Assembly: GCA_002409325.1 (NCBI GenBank)
Contig: DHUU01000019.1
Location: 1-51,540, forward strand
Source: Bacteroidales bacterium UBA5226
Lineage (GTDB): Bacteria; Bacteroidota; Bacteroidia; Bacteroidales; UBA932
Length of the DNA: 51,540 nucleotides
Reading direction: 5' to 3'
Below, one piece after another: positions 8,203 through 16,762 of this stretch; position 1 is the stretch's first letter; each line of letters starts with the position of its first letter. Under the pieces are notes generated by a model. That model saw only the letters and a list, made by a program, of their open reading frames with translations. It was not told the origin of the DNA and made no database searches. Both the position numbers and the translations under genes were made by a program.

Positions 8203-9003
8203 ATGAAAACTAAACAATTTCTTGCTCTTCTGGCATTAATTGTACTAACTAATGCCTGTGGTAACGTTAAGGAAGCCGATATCCCCCCTGCCCTGACATC
8301 AGCTGTAACTGCTGTATCTGCTTCGTTGGATAGTCTTAGCAACTCACTAAATGACGCAGCCGCCGGCCTTGCTCAAGTGGGCGCAGATACGGCGGTGGTC
8401 CGTTCCCAGTTGCAGCGTCTTTATAATGAATGTTCCTTTGGCTCTGAATTCGTTTTCACAACTCCGGAAGGCATCCTGCAGCTGGTAGAGCCGGCTGTCT
8501 ATTATCCCTCCCAGGGTTCCGACATCAGTCAGCAGGCGCACATTATTAAGGCTTTCGAAACGAAACTGCCCGCGCTGAGCGATGTGTTTTCGGTAGTTGA
8601 AGGCTACCAGGCAGTGGTCCAGATCCATCCCATCATAGCCCAAGACCAGTTACTTGGCGGAGTAAGCGGTTTGTTCTCACCTGCTTATCTGATAGCCAGA
8701 AACGTTGTGTCCATTATTGGCGACAATACTTTCGAAATCTGGGTCATGGAAAAAACAGGGGTGGTACTTTATAACGCCGATGCCTCTGAAATCGGCCTTA
8801 ATGTTTTTACCAACCCCAGGTATGACCAATTCCCGAAGATGAGACTCGCCTGCGAAAAGATCGCCAGCGAGCCCTCCGGAAATACTTCATTCCCCTATTA
8901 CGAGACCGGCTCGGACAAGATTGTAAACCGCAAGGTCTTTTGGCAAACCCTTACCCAGCAGGGAAACGAATGGAAGTTCATCTGGAGCAAAGCCTCCCGG
9001 TAA
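8203..9003 (+). CDS. lipoprotein with Cache-like sensor domain
   Basis: 266 residues. The N-terminus is a signal with lipobox TNAC (Cys19), followed by a helical stretch rich in Ala/Ser/Leu (about 30-75) and then a domain whose second half reads like a Cache/PDC ligand-binding domain: VSGLFSPAYLIARNVV, FEIWVMEKTGVVLYNADASE, IGLNVFTNPRYDQFP. In Cache domains the strand with GxVLY..D..EIG borders the ligand pocket. Normally these domains sit in chemoreceptors or kinases between two membrane helices; here there is no signalling domain at all. It would act as a periplasmic or surface binding lipoprotein. Monocistronic between a divergent VWA gene and a convergent thpR. The Cache call is from motif resemblance only. 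Confidence 0.65.
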   Translation: MKTKQFLALLALIVLTNACGNVKEADIPPALTSAVTAVSASLDSLSNSLNDAAAGLAQVGADTAVVRSQLQRLYNECSFGSEFVFTTPEGILQLVEPAVYYPSQGSDISQQAHIIKAFETKLPALSDVFSVVEGYQAVVQIHPIIAQDQLLGGVSGLFSPAYLIARNVVSIIGDNTFEIWVMEKTGVVLYNADASEIGLNVFTNPRYDQFPKMRLACEKIASEPSGNTSFPYYETGSDKIVNRKVFWQTLTQQGNEWKFIWSKASR

Positions 9004-9027
9004 GGCTCCCGGGAACTGATTTTACCA

Positions 9028-9630
9028 TTAAAGCGTAAGGTTCTGCTTTTTTTCCAGATCGGCGCGGATATCCATGTCCAACCGGGCCAGCGGGGTATAA
9101 CGGGGCCCTGTAGGGAAGAGTTCGCTTTTAAACAGGATTAGGTGTTTTGCGGAATATTGCGGAGATGTTTGGCGTGCTTTTGCTTGCTCAAGGATTTTTT
9201 CCAGTGATGGCGTCATTTTCTGTCCGGGCAGAAAGCGTCCCAGGGTAATATGCGGATGGAACTCATTGCCCTCGGGCCGGAAGCCAAGCGGTGCAACGGA
9301 ATGGTCTACAGTTTTTTTTAACTCATAAAGTGCAGCAGGTGCCTCTATGCCCAACCATAGGACACGGGGACCGCAGCGGTCCCGGAAAATCCCGGGCCCT
9401 GCTAATGAATAAGAGAAACAGGCGGTTTGCTTTATTGCAATCTGAAGTCTGTTTACCAATGAAGGTATAACCTGTGCATCCACTTCACCAAAAAAGAAGA
9501 AAGTCAGATGGAATTGCCCCGAATTAACCCATTTGATCCGGTACGATCCCAACTGTTTTTGCAATAGCTGCATTTTTTCATAGGCAGGAAGTACAGGTTC
9601 CAGCGGCAATGCCAAAAAAGTGCGGATCAT
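9028..9630 (-). CDS. thpR: RNA 2',3'-cyclic phosphodiesterase (ThpR/LigT family)
   Basis: 200 residues from the ATG at 9630 (MIRTFLALPL, the standard start of the family; an open reading continues upstream to 9753 without family similarity). The two catalytic HxTx motifs of the 2H phosphoesterase superfamily are present: HLTF (in QFHLTFFFFGEV) and HITL (in FHPHITLGRF). These enzymes hydrolyse 2',3'-cyclic phosphate ends of RNA to 2'-phosphate in the cytosol. Convergent with the Cache-like lipoprotein gene with a 24-bp gap. Confidence 0.93.
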   Translation of the reverse strand: MIRTFLALPLEPVLPAYEKMQLLQKQLGSYRIKWVNSGQFHLTFFFFGEVDAQVIPSLVNRLQIAIKQTACFSYSLAGPGIFRDRCGPRVLWLGIEAPAALYELKKTVDHSVAPLGFRPEGNEFHPHITLGRFLPGQKMTPSLEKILEQAKARQTSPQYSAKHLILFKSELFPTGPRYTPLARLDMDIRADLEKKQNLTL

Positions 9631-9781
9631 GGTCATATCGGGTTTTCTGTTCTCATGAATCAAATTTACATAAAAAGAATCAGGCAGTTGCTTCATCAAA
9701 AAGGGGGCTTTTTCCTGCAAGCCCAGGCTCCTCTTTTCCTGTAGTATCAGCAACCCACAGATGGAACCTTTATACTTTTCT

Positions 9782-9789
9782 TATCTTTG
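9782..9789 (+). promoter_or_regulatory. -7 box upstream of the oadB-like gene
   Basis: TATCTTTG, a perfect fit to TAnnTTTG and followed by C as is typical, 21 bp before the chosen ATG at 9811. It makes the alternative start at 9787 impossible, since that would lie inside the promoter box. Confidence 0.6.
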
Positions 9790-9810
9790 CACATCAACTT
9801 ATACAACACA

Positions 9811-10941
9811 ATGAATCAAGATCTTTTGCTATCACTTTTCGGCAGCCTGGCTCTAATTACCTGGAAACAAGTGGTCATGTTGGTTATCGGCGCTACATTA
9901 ATCTACCTGGCCATAGCGAAAAAGTATGAACCCACGCTGCTGTTGCCCATGGGTTTCGGCACCCTTCTGGTTAACCTTCCGCTTTCATCGGCCATAGGTC
10001 CGGATGGCGCCCTGACTGTTTTTTTTCAGGCCGGGATCAAAACCGAGGTTTTTCCGCTGCTGATCTTCATTGCCATTGGCGCCATGATTGATTTTAGCAC
10101 GCTGTTCCGTAACCCGCTCTTGTTGTTGTTTGGCGCTGCGGCACAATTTGGCATTTTTTTTACAATAGGAGTGGCTTCCCTCATAGGCTTTGACCTTAAG
10201 GAGGCAGCATCCATTGGCATTATCGGCGCAGCAGATGGGCCTACTTCAATCTATGTGGCCTCAAAATTTGCCGAGCACCTGCTTGGCCCCATATCGGTGG
10301 CTGCGTATTCTTATATGGCACTGGTACCCATTATACAACCGCCTGTTATCAGGGCACTGACTACCAGGAAAGAACGATTGATCAGAATGCAGGGAAAACA
10401 GGATCCTGTTTCCAGGACTACCCTGATTCTCTTTCCCATAATCATTACCCTGATTGCCGGAATAATTGCCCCTTCCTCCATTGCCCTGATAGGCTTTCTG
10501 ATGTTTGGCAACCTGATACGCGAGTGCGGGGTTTTGCAAAAGTTGTCACTGGCTGCTCAGAACGAACTGTCCAGCCTGATAACCATACTGCTGGGAATTA
10601 CCATATCCTCTACCATGACTGGAGAGGCGTTTGTTAACCTGAACACATTGTTCATTATCGGGCTTGGGCTGGTTGCCTTCATCATGGATACTGCCGGAGG
10701 GGTTCTCTTTGCCAAGCTTCTGAACGTGTTTTTACCCGAAAAACTAAAAATAAACCCCATGGTAGGAGCTGCCGGGATCTCGGCTTTCCCCATGTCTGCA
10801 AGGGTAATCCATAAAATGGGCCAGGATGAGGACAAGGGCAACTACCTGCTCATGCCGGCTGTCAGCGCCAATGTGGCCGGACAGATAGGATCGGTCATTG
10901 CGGGCGGTTTAATCCTTACCCTGGTTCCATATTTTATGTAA
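9811..10941 (+). CDS. sodium-pumping decarboxylase beta subunit (OadB family)
   Basis: 376 residues from ATG 9811 (MNQDLLLSLF). Very hydrophobic, with about 9-11 membrane helices and hallmarks of the OadB/GcdB/MmdB family: LLLPMGFGTLLVNLP, GIIGAADGPTSIYVASKFA with the ion-pathway Asp, SYMALVPIIQPPVIRALTT, and the C-terminal GAAGISAFPMSARV. In the complete enzyme this subunit couples decarboxylation of biotin-bound carboxyl to Na+ export. Here the biotin carrier and carboxyltransferase subunits are missing; only a tiny gamma-like protein follows 18 bp downstream. It could be methylmalonyl-CoA or oxaloacetate decarboxylase beta, with the other subunits elsewhere in the genome. Confidence 0.93.
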   Translation: MNQDLLLSLFGSLALITWKQVVMLVIGATLIYLAIAKKYEPTLLLPMGFGTLLVNLPLSSAIGPDGALTVFFQAGIKTEVFPLLIFIAIGAMIDFSTLFRNPLLLLFGAAAQFGIFFTIGVASLIGFDLKEAASIGIIGAADGPTSIYVASKFAEHLLGPISVAAYSYMALVPIIQPPVIRALTTRKERLIRMQGKQDPVSRTTLILFPIIITLIAGIIAPSSIALIGFLMFGNLIRECGVLQKLSLAAQNELSSLITILLGITISSTMTGEAFVNLNTLFIIGLGLVAFIMDTAGGVLFAKLLNVFLPEKLKINPMVGAAGISAFPMSARVIHKMGQDEDKGNYLLMPAVSANVAGQIGSVIAGGLILTLVPYFM

Positions 10942-10959
10942 TTTTTGAATGATATCGTT

Positions 10960-11091
10960 ATGAATACTTTTATAAGTTCACTCAAAATAATGGGACTGGG
11001 AATGCTTGGCATATTTATTTTTATGCTGCTCTTTGGGGTTGTGATCTATGCCCTGCACAAAATGTTCCCCGGCACCACCCCCGAGAAATAA
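10960..11091 (+). CDS. small OadG-like gamma subunit of sodium-pumping decarboxylase
   Basis: 43 codons, too short for many gene finders. The ATG at 10960 opens MNTFISSLKIMGLGMLGIFI, followed by MLLFGVVIYALHKMFPGTTP and a TAA at 11089-11091. It has one N-terminal membrane helix with the G-x-G-M-x-G-I-F pattern and a short polar tail, which is the layout of OadG/MmdD-type gamma subunits; the usual gamma tail is longer. It starts 18 bp after the beta-subunit stop, so co-translation is likely. A TTG 15 bp upstream in frame is an alternative start. Confidence 0.7.
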   Translation: MNTFISSLKIMGLGMLGIFIFMLLFGVVIYALHKMFPGTTPEK

Positions 11092-11140
11092 TCACTTCTG
11101 CCGCCACCTGTTGCAACCACAGGCGTGGTCGCAGCCTCTG

Positions 11141-11866
11141 TTAACTCCTCTGTTCCGGTAATTTGGCATGCCTGATATCCTTCCCCTCTATTAAATATAC
11201 GGCAGACTCGGCAATGTCCACAGCCTTATCGCTGATACGTTCCAGATAATAAGAGATGCTGTTCACATACATTATGTTGACCAGCCCCTGCGAATCCTGT
11301 GCTTTTCCGCAAAAATCCATAGCAAGGTCATGCTCGATTTTACGCTCCATGTTGTCCGCCGTATCGTCCATCAAAATGGTTTCATACGCCGACACCTCAT
11401 CCAGCCCGGAGAAGGCGAACAACGCGCTTCTTAACATCTTCTCGGCATGAACAAACATCTCGTCAAGGAGCTTTCTGTATGGTTCGAAGCCCGGCACGGA
11501 AAAATCCATTGCAAAGAGCATATGCCGGATGTTATCTATCAGATCGCCCACCCGTTCCATACAAATGGTCATATCGTGATAGGCCATTAAACGACGCAGG
11601 TCAGATGCCCTTGGGGTAAACAACATAATGGCGTTGATCACCTTCTCTTTGATGGTTAGATCCAGTAAGTCGATAATTTTTTCATTGCCTTTGAGCAGCT
11701 TCACCAGATTTTCATTGTGGTTGTCGTGTAACAACTCCAACGCTTTTTTCATCTGGGTGAGCACCACGTCGGAAAGAAACGTGAAATCTTCATGCAGCTT
11801 GTCCAGGAATTTTTCTTTTATCCTGGCAATGGAAGTGGAATCCTTATTATCATCCAATGTGTTCAT
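11141..11866 (-). CDS. phoU: phosphate transport regulator PhoU
   Basis: 241 residues, all helical, with two PhoU three-helix-bundle repeats. Recognisable parts are the metal-binding-like DLIDNIRHML near residue 110 and the second-repeat segment YYLERISDKAVDIAESAVYL near the C-terminus, the ERxxDxxxxxAE pattern of PhoU. PhoU links Pst transporter activity to the PhoR/PhoB system and keeps phosphate uptake in check. It is the last gene of the pst operon, 31 bp after pstB. The C-terminal end faces the oadG-like gene across a 49-bp gap. Confidence 0.93.
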   Translation of the reverse strand: MNTLDDNKDSTSIARIKEKFLDKLHEDFTFLSDVVLTQMKKALELLHDNHNENLVKLLKGNEKIIDLLDLTIKEKVINAIMLFTPRASDLRRLMAYHDMTICMERVGDLIDNIRHMLFAMDFSVPGFEPYRKLLDEMFVHAEKMLRSALFAFSGLDEVSAYETILMDDTADNMERKIEHDLAMDFCGKAQDSQGLVNIMYVNSISYYLERISDKAVDIAESAVYLIEGKDIRHAKLPEQRS

Positions 11867-11897
11867 ATGACATATTTATTTTATTCATTATCAGGGC

Positions 11898-12683
11898 TTA
11901 ACCGAACACGCCGGTCAGGTATTCTTCTGTGCGGCGGTTCTTTGGTTTGGTAAACATCTGCTTTGTATTGTCGTGTTCCACCAATTCCCCCAAATACATA
12001 AACATGGAGTTGTCTGAAATCCTGGCGGCCTGTGACATGTTGTGTGTAACAACCAGCATGGTATACTTATTCCTTAGCTCGAGCAGCAACTCTTCAATTT
12101 TGTTTGTAGAAATGGGATCCAGAGCCGAGGTGGGCTCGTCCATGAGCAGCACATCCGGCTTCATTGCCAGTGCCCGTGCTATGCACAACCGTTGTTGCTG
12201 TCCTCCGGAAAGAAAGGATCCTCGCTTGTTCAGGGCATCTTTTACCTCGTTCCATAGGGCAACACTCCGCAGGCTGCTTTCCACAATTTCATCTTTTTCT
12301 TCTTTATTCAGTTTGATCCCGTTTAGTTTATATCCGGCCAGCACATTATCGTATATGCTCATGGTGGGAAAAGGATTGGGCTGCTGAAAAACCATTCCGG
12401 CCATGCGGCGCACTTCCATGGGATCTGTCTGGAGCACATCTTTTCCTTTAAGAATGATCTGCCCGGTGGTCTTGATATTGGCATAGAGATCGTGCATGCG
12501 GTTTATTGCACGCAGCAGTGTACTTTTCCCGCAGCCCGACGGTCCCATAACGGCGGTTATTGTATGGGGATAAATGGCTGCTGACACATTCCTGACAGCA
12601 TATACCCCCGGATTGTATGAGACAGATACATCCAAGAACTGTAACACGGGTTCCATCCCGTTCTGATTAGTTATACCTTCCAT
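11898..12683 (-). CDS. pstB: phosphate ABC transporter ATP-binding protein PstB
   Basis: 261 residues with a complete ABC ATPase: Walker A GPSGCGKST, Q loop FQQPNPFP, signature LSGGQQQR, Walker B VLLMDEPTSALD and the switch His in VVTHNM. The FPTMSIYDNV segment and the short RTEEYLTGVFG tail are typical of PstB. It hydrolyses ATP at the inner membrane to drive phosphate import through PstC/PstA. The ATG at 12683 overlaps the end of pstA by 13 bp; a second in-frame ATG (MEPVLQF, 12656) lies after the pstA stop and may be used instead. Confidence 0.97.
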   Translation of the reverse strand: MEGITNQNGMEPVLQFLDVSVSYNPGVYAVRNVSAAIYPHTITAVMGPSGCGKSTLLRAINRMHDLYANIKTTGQIILKGKDVLQTDPMEVRRMAGMVFQQPNPFPTMSIYDNVLAGYKLNGIKLNKEEKDEIVESSLRSVALWNEVKDALNKRGSFLSGGQQQRLCIARALAMKPDVLLMDEPTSALDPISTNKIEELLLELRNKYTMLVVTHNMSQAARISDNSMFMYLGELVEHDNTKQMFTKPKNRRTEEYLTGVFG

Positions 12684-13546
12684 TTGCGTGCAACAATTTT
12701 AGCTGTCCCGTTTAACAGGAATATGACAATCAATAATAACAGCGACGAAGACCAGACCATTTCCACCAGGTTGGGATCGTTATAGAAATCCCATATTAAC
12801 AGGGGGATCGCGCTGGCTGGCTCCATGGCATTCCAGTTTACCACAGAAGACCCCAGGGCGGTAAGCATCAGTGGGGCTGTCTCGCCCATTATCCGGGATA
12901 TGGCCAGCAAAATCCCGGTAAATATTCCCCCAAAGCCCGATGGAATCAGAATTTTAAATACAACGTTCCTATAGGATGATCCCAATGCAAGCCCCGCCTC
13001 TTTATAAGACTGTGGAAGCATTTTTAAGGTTTCTTCCGTTGAACGTATGATCATGGGCAGCATCATGATGGTGAGTGCGATACTCCCGGCCAGGGCCGAG
13101 TAGCCTCCGAAGGGCTTCACCACCCAGGCATAGGCTATGATCCCGATCACAATAGATGGCATCCCCTGCAACAGGTCTGTAAGAAAACTTATGGTCCTGG
13201 CTATTTTACGCTTATGGTTTTCCGAAAGATAAACCCCCACAGATAATCCAATCGGCAATGAAAACAGAATGGCCATGCCTACTATCAGAAGGGATCCTGT
13301 AATACCATTGAGGATCCCTCCCGGAATAGGCTCTCCGTACATTTTAGCCATAAGGGCATCCATAGAAGAAGGGGTTACCTTGGTAAACAAGTTGAGGTTA
13401 AAATTCTTATACCCTTTGGAGATCACACTGCACAGTATGACAAAAAGCGGGATCATAGCAAGAAAAGAGAAGAGGCAGACAAGCCAGTATACCAGCTTGT
13501 CCTTTGCCTTACGGGCTTTGATGGACGCTAGGCCACTCCTTTTCAT
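12671..13546 (-). CDS. pstA: phosphate ABC transporter permease PstA
   Basis: 291 residues with six predicted membrane helices and the permease EAA-like loop around EAGLALGSSYRNVVFKILIPSG, which contacts PstB. Typical PstA features are the YLSENHKRK segment and the GETAPLMLTALGSS helix start. It forms the inner-membrane channel with PstC. The start overlaps the pstC stop by 4 bp (ATGA), a sign of translational coupling. Confidence 0.96.
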   Translation of the reverse strand: MKRSGLASIKARKAKDKLVYWLVCLFSFLAMIPLFVILCSVISKGYKNFNLNLFTKVTPSSMDALMAKMYGEPIPGGILNGITGSLLIVGMAILFSLPIGLSVGVYLSENHKRKIARTISFLTDLLQGMPSIVIGIIAYAWVVKPFGGYSALAGSIALTIMMLPMIIRSTEETLKMLPQSYKEAGLALGSSYRNVVFKILIPSGFGGIFTGILLAISRIMGETAPLMLTALGSSVVNWNAMEPASAIPLLIWDFYNDPNLVEMVWSSSLLLLIVIFLLNGTAKIVARKWKV

Positions 13547-14400
13547 AGGCGGGATACTCTTTTCATGATCAACTTGGCAATCATATTGATGATTGCAGTA
13601 ATAATAAACAACAGTAAACCAATGGCAATCAGAGAGCTAAGTTTTAATCCGTCAGCTTCACCAAACTGATTGGCAATCACACTGGCCATGGTATTTCCCG
13701 TATCGCGTAATCCCTGTGGAATCCTGTCTGTGTTGCCAATGAGCATGGTTACTGCCATTGTTTCTCCCAATGCCCGGCCCAGCGCCAGAATGTAGGATGC
13801 CACAATGCCCGAAATGGACGAGGGGATACTTATGTGCCTGATCACTTCAATGCGGGTTGCACCAAGGCTGTATGCTCCCTCCTTTAGGTTGTTTGGCACC
13901 ATGGATAAAAACTCTGCACTCAACGACGACGCATACGGAATGATCATAATGGCCAGCACCACCGACGATAAAAAAATCCCAAAACCCTGAGCATTAATGC
14001 CTGAATCAATAATTAACGGACGGATGGTATAAAATCCCCACAGGCCATATACAATGGAAGGAATCCCTGCAAGCAGATCTACAACAGACCTTACAGCAGA
14101 AGATATTTTCGTGCCCCTGAAATACTCCCCGTTGAAAAGGGCCACGGCAAATGAAAAGGGCACACAGAGAAAAAGGGCGAAAAAAGCGGTATAAAGCGTT
14201 CCCAGGATGAACGACATGGCTCCGTATTCCTCTGTTGCCGGCCGGGGATCCCACTCGGGATTTACAATGAAGTTCCATATTCCATATTCCCTGAAGGCTA
14301 CGGCAGAACGGCTCACAAGGGCATACACAATGCCGGCTGTGAGCAGTAATATGATCATTGCCGCCAGAAAAAGTAAAAACCGGAATATTTTATCTTTCAT
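13543..14400 (-). CDS. pstC: phosphate ABC transporter permease PstC
   Basis: 285 residues with about six membrane helices. The EAA-like loop is LKEGAYSLGATRIEVIRHIS, and the helix ALGRALGETMAVTMLIGNT is the conserved PstC motif. The N-terminal periplasmic segment contains WNFIVNPEWDPRPATEEYGA, also usual for PstC. It starts 3 bp after the pstS stop and overlaps pstA by 4 bp, so the four genes must be one message. Confidence 0.96.
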   Translation of the reverse strand: MKDKIFRFLLFLAAMIILLLTAGIVYALVSRSAVAFREYGIWNFIVNPEWDPRPATEEYGAMSFILGTLYTAFFALFLCVPFSFAVALFNGEYFRGTKISSAVRSVVDLLAGIPSIVYGLWGFYTIRPLIIDSGINAQGFGIFLSSVVLAIMIIPYASSLSAEFLSMVPNNLKEGAYSLGATRIEVIRHISIPSSISGIVASYILALGRALGETMAVTMLIGNTDRIPQGLRDTGNTMASVIANQFGEADGLKLSSLIAIGLLLFIITAIINMIAKLIMKRVSRL

Positions 14401-14403
14401 CTT

Positions 14404-15498
14404 CTATTGAGCTGACCCTGTTGTCGAAACTAGTACCGTACCGCCATAATGCATACTTTCTATCAGTCTTCTTGTTTTGCCCACCGCCTGCTCCGACAGC
14501 GGTGCATAATTGATTTTTGCAGCTACTGCCTGTCCCAAAGGACTGATTATATACTCAAGCAATCTGACCAGTTCCTGTGCATCTTCCATGGAGCGGTTTT
14601 TATATTGCTGATCCTTATATACAAGTATCCAGGTGAAGATGCTGACCGGATAAGCATCAGGGTCTTCAGAATCAATAATGGTTGCCCGCATATCGTTCGG
14701 AAGTTCAATATTGGCTGCTGCCGATATTGTTTTCAGGGTAGCATCCACAAAATTCCCCGCCTTGTTTTTCAATTTAGCCGTTGGCAGACGCAACGAGAGT
14801 GCATATTCCGAGCCGATATAACCTATGGCCCCTTCTGTCTGCTGAACTATACCCGCAACACCCGGATTTCCTTTTGCAGCAATTCCGGCCGGCCATTTGA
14901 GTGACTTACCTTTTCCCATGACACGGGTCCACTCCGGACTAACCCTGGACAGGTACTCAGAAAAATTGTATGTGGTGCCACTGCCGTCAGATCTGTATAC
15001 CGGAGTGATTTCCAGGTCAGGTAATGCAACGGTGGGATTCAGGGCTTTAAGCCCCGGATCATTCCACTTTCTTATTTTGCCGAGGTAAATATCCGAGATT
15101 ATCTGGCCTGTCAGGCGAAGGCTGTCAACACCTTCCAGAATATAAACCATCACTACCCCTCCCATACAGGTAGGTATATGCAATACCTCACTGCGCATAG
15201 ACTCTGTCTCTGACTCGTTCAGAAATGCATCGCTGGCACCAAAATCTACTGAATGATCCCGCAGGCTGCGGATCCCGCCCCCACTGCCTATAGCACCGTA
15301 GTTCACAGTAGTGCCCGGATTGGCACTCATAAAATCACGGAAGACAATGTTGTAAAAAGGATACGGAAAAGTAGCACCGGCGCCCGATACGGCACTTTTT
15401 GAAGTAATTCTAGCAGTACCTGAAGAGCCACATTTACAGGAAAGCAACAGGCCTGGAAAAATTACTATAAGTATTAACCGCCTTGTTAAACTAATCAA
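14404..15498 (-). CDS. pstS: phosphate-binding lipoprotein PstS
   Basis: 364 residues. The N-terminus MISLTRRLILIVIFPGLLLS ends in a lipobox with Cys21, so this is an anchored periplasmic phosphate-binding protein. Phosphate-loop motifs are visible: SGAGATFPYPFYN near 40-52, GSGGGIRS near 75, and YRSDGSGTTYNFSEYL near 165-180. The start codon is TTG (15496-15498): no in-frame ATG precedes the lipobox, and the frame is closed upstream by a TAA about 8 codons earlier. A small ATG reading frame (15491-15526) overlaps this start. First gene of pstSCAB-phoU. Confidence 0.93.
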   Translation of the reverse strand: MISLTRRLILIVIFPGLLLSCKCGSSGTARITSKSAVSGAGATFPYPFYNIVFRDFMSANPGTTVNYGAIGSGGGIRSLRDHSVDFGASDAFLNESETESMRSEVLHIPTCMGGVVMVYILEGVDSLRLTGQIISDIYLGKIRKWNDPGLKALNPTVALPDLEITPVYRSDGSGTTYNFSEYLSRVSPEWTRVMGKGKSLKWPAGIAAKGNPGVAGIVQQTEGAIGYIGSEYALSLRLPTAKLKNKAGNFVDATLKTISAAANIELPNDMRATIIDSEDPDAYPVSIFTWILVYKDQQYKNRSMEDAQELVRLLEYIISPLGQAVAAKINYAPLSEQAVGKTRRLIESMHYGGTVLVSTTGSAQ

Positions 15499-15573
15499 TA
15501 AGTCCGGCTTTAAGTATAATTATCATGTTCGGCATCCTAACTAAAACCAACCAGCCAGAATGATAATTTCCGG

Positions 15574-15581
15574 CAAAATTA
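15574..15581 (-). promoter_or_regulatory. -7 box upstream of pstS
   Basis: TAATTTTG on the minus strand fits TAnnTTTG and predicts a leader of about 70 nt before the pstS TTG start. No clear -33 TTTG. I could not recognise a Pho box. Confidence 0.45.
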
Positions 15582-15668
15582 CAACTTATTAACTAACTTT
15601 TTTGCCTATTTTAATGATCGGTATATTAAGTTTTTGTTACAAAACGGTCGAAGACCATCCCTTTGCGC

Positions 15669-15735
15669 CGCTGCCTCCACTATGGACCAGGAGCATCGGC
15701 CAACTAAAAAAACTCCCGGTCCTTGTGGCGCAGCG
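15669..15735 (+). repeat. intergenic hairpin element F (plus orientation)
   Basis: 67 nt. Starts CGCTGCCTCCACTATGGACC, then GGAG, loop core CATCGGC, an A-rich run (CAACTAAAAAAA), CTCC, GGTCC, and ends TTGTGGCGCAGCG. Arms pair in blocks: CGCTGC/GCAGCG, CCAC/GTGG, GGACC/GGTCC and GGAG/CTCC. It lies 15 bp beyond the stop of the threonine dehydrogenase gene, in antisense orientation to it, and upstream of pstS. Confidence 0.75.
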
Positions 15736-15750
15736 AAGTGTCCCTGTCCC

Positions 15751-16713
15751 TTAAATCAGTCCCTGGATATGCTTCTGGCCAATGACCTTGAGCATGTCGC
15801 GCGTCATGGCAGGAAGATCCCATTTGGGCTCCCAGCCCCACTCCCGGCGGGCGCAGCTGTCGTCCATCTTGTTAGGCCATGAGTCGGCAATGGCTTGCTT
15901 GACAGGCTCAACGTTGTAGGTCATGGTAAAGTCGGGAATGTGTTTTTTGATCTCGGCATAAATGATCTCGGGATCAAAGCTCATGGCTGTGATATTGAAG
16001 GAGTTCCGGTGTTTGAGCTTTGAGGGATCGGCTTCCATCAGGTCAATGGCAGCGCGGATGGCATCGGGCATGTACATCATGTCCAGGAAAGTTCCGGCTT
16101 TGAGCGGGCATGTGAATTTCTTGTTCTTGATGGCCTCGTAATAAATTTCTACGGCATAATCTGTGGTCCCGCCACCGGGCAGGGTAACGTTGGATATTAT
16201 CCCGGGATAACGCACAGAACGGGTATCTACGCCAAAACGTTTGTGGTAATAGTCGCTCAGCAGTTCTCCGGATACTTTGGAAACTCCGTACATGGTCTGC
16301 GGACGCTGGATGGTATCCTGGGGCGTGTTGTCCAGGGGGGTGCCTCCGCCAAAAGCGCCTATGGAACTGGGTGTAGATACTGCGCAACCGTATTCGCGGG
16401 CAACTTCCAGGCAATTCATGAGTCCCCCAATGCCAATATTCCAAGCGGTCAGGGGTTTGCTTTCTCCCACGGCAGAAAGGATCGCAGCCAGATTGAATAT
16501 GGTGTCTATCTTGTACTTCTTCACTACATCGACTATCTGCTGTATATCGGTAGCATCTACCCTTTCTGAAGGACCCGATTCAAGCAACTCACCTTTGGGC
16601 AAGGTCGATCTGTACCCGGCAACCACATTGTTGTTGCCATATTTTTTGCGAAGTTCCAGGGTCAGTTCCGACCCGATCTGGCCCACCGAGCCAATTACCA
16701 GAATATTTTTCAT
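15751..16713 (-). CDS. SDR-type L-threonine 3-dehydrogenase
   Basis: 320 residues, an extended short-chain dehydrogenase. The N-terminal NAD-binding Rossmann motif is GSVGQIGSEL, the catalytic pair is in MYGVSKVSGE (Tyr and Lys of YxxxK), and Ser sits in STPSSIGAFG. The segments SVRYPGIIS and TFLDMMYMPDAIRAAIDLM are characteristic of the bacterial SDR-type threonine dehydrogenases, a family distinct from zinc-dependent Tdh. It oxidises L-threonine to 2-amino-3-oxobutanoate with NAD+ in the cytosol. The gene is divergent from kbl, whose product consumes that unstable intermediate, which strongly supports the assignment over a sugar epimerase. Confidence 0.9.
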   Translation of the reverse strand: MKNILVIGSVGQIGSELTLELRKKYGNNNVVAGYRSTLPKGELLESGPSERVDATDIQQIVDVVKKYKIDTIFNLAAILSAVGESKPLTAWNIGIGGLMNCLEVAREYGCAVSTPSSIGAFGGGTPLDNTPQDTIQRPQTMYGVSKVSGELLSDYYHKRFGVDTRSVRYPGIISNVTLPGGGTTDYAVEIYYEAIKNKKFTCPLKAGTFLDMMYMPDAIRAAIDLMEADPSKLKHRNSFNITAMSFDPEIIYAEIKKHIPDFTMTYNVEPVKQAIADSWPNKMDDSCARREWGWEPKWDLPAMTRDMLKVIGQKHIQGLI

Positions 16714-16762
16714 TGGTTTGTTAAATTAGTTTCTTAATTGTTTTTGTTAACTGAAAGTCCCG

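Noticed and set aside
11092..11140. Hairpin between the oadG-like gene and phoU as a possible further copy of the repeat family or a terminator
   Set aside because: It has CCAC/GTGG and CTGT/ACAG pairings but lacks the loop core and any T run; too weak to call.
15634..15882. 82-codon plus-strand frame over element F and the end of the threonine dehydrogenase gene
   Set aside because: Composed of the repeat element plus antisense sequence; no domain.
15751..16713. UDP-sugar 4-epimerase for the SDR gene
   Set aside because: The sequence fits SDR-type threonine dehydrogenase motifs, and the divergent kbl gene supplies the next step; no sugar-nucleotide genes are nearby.
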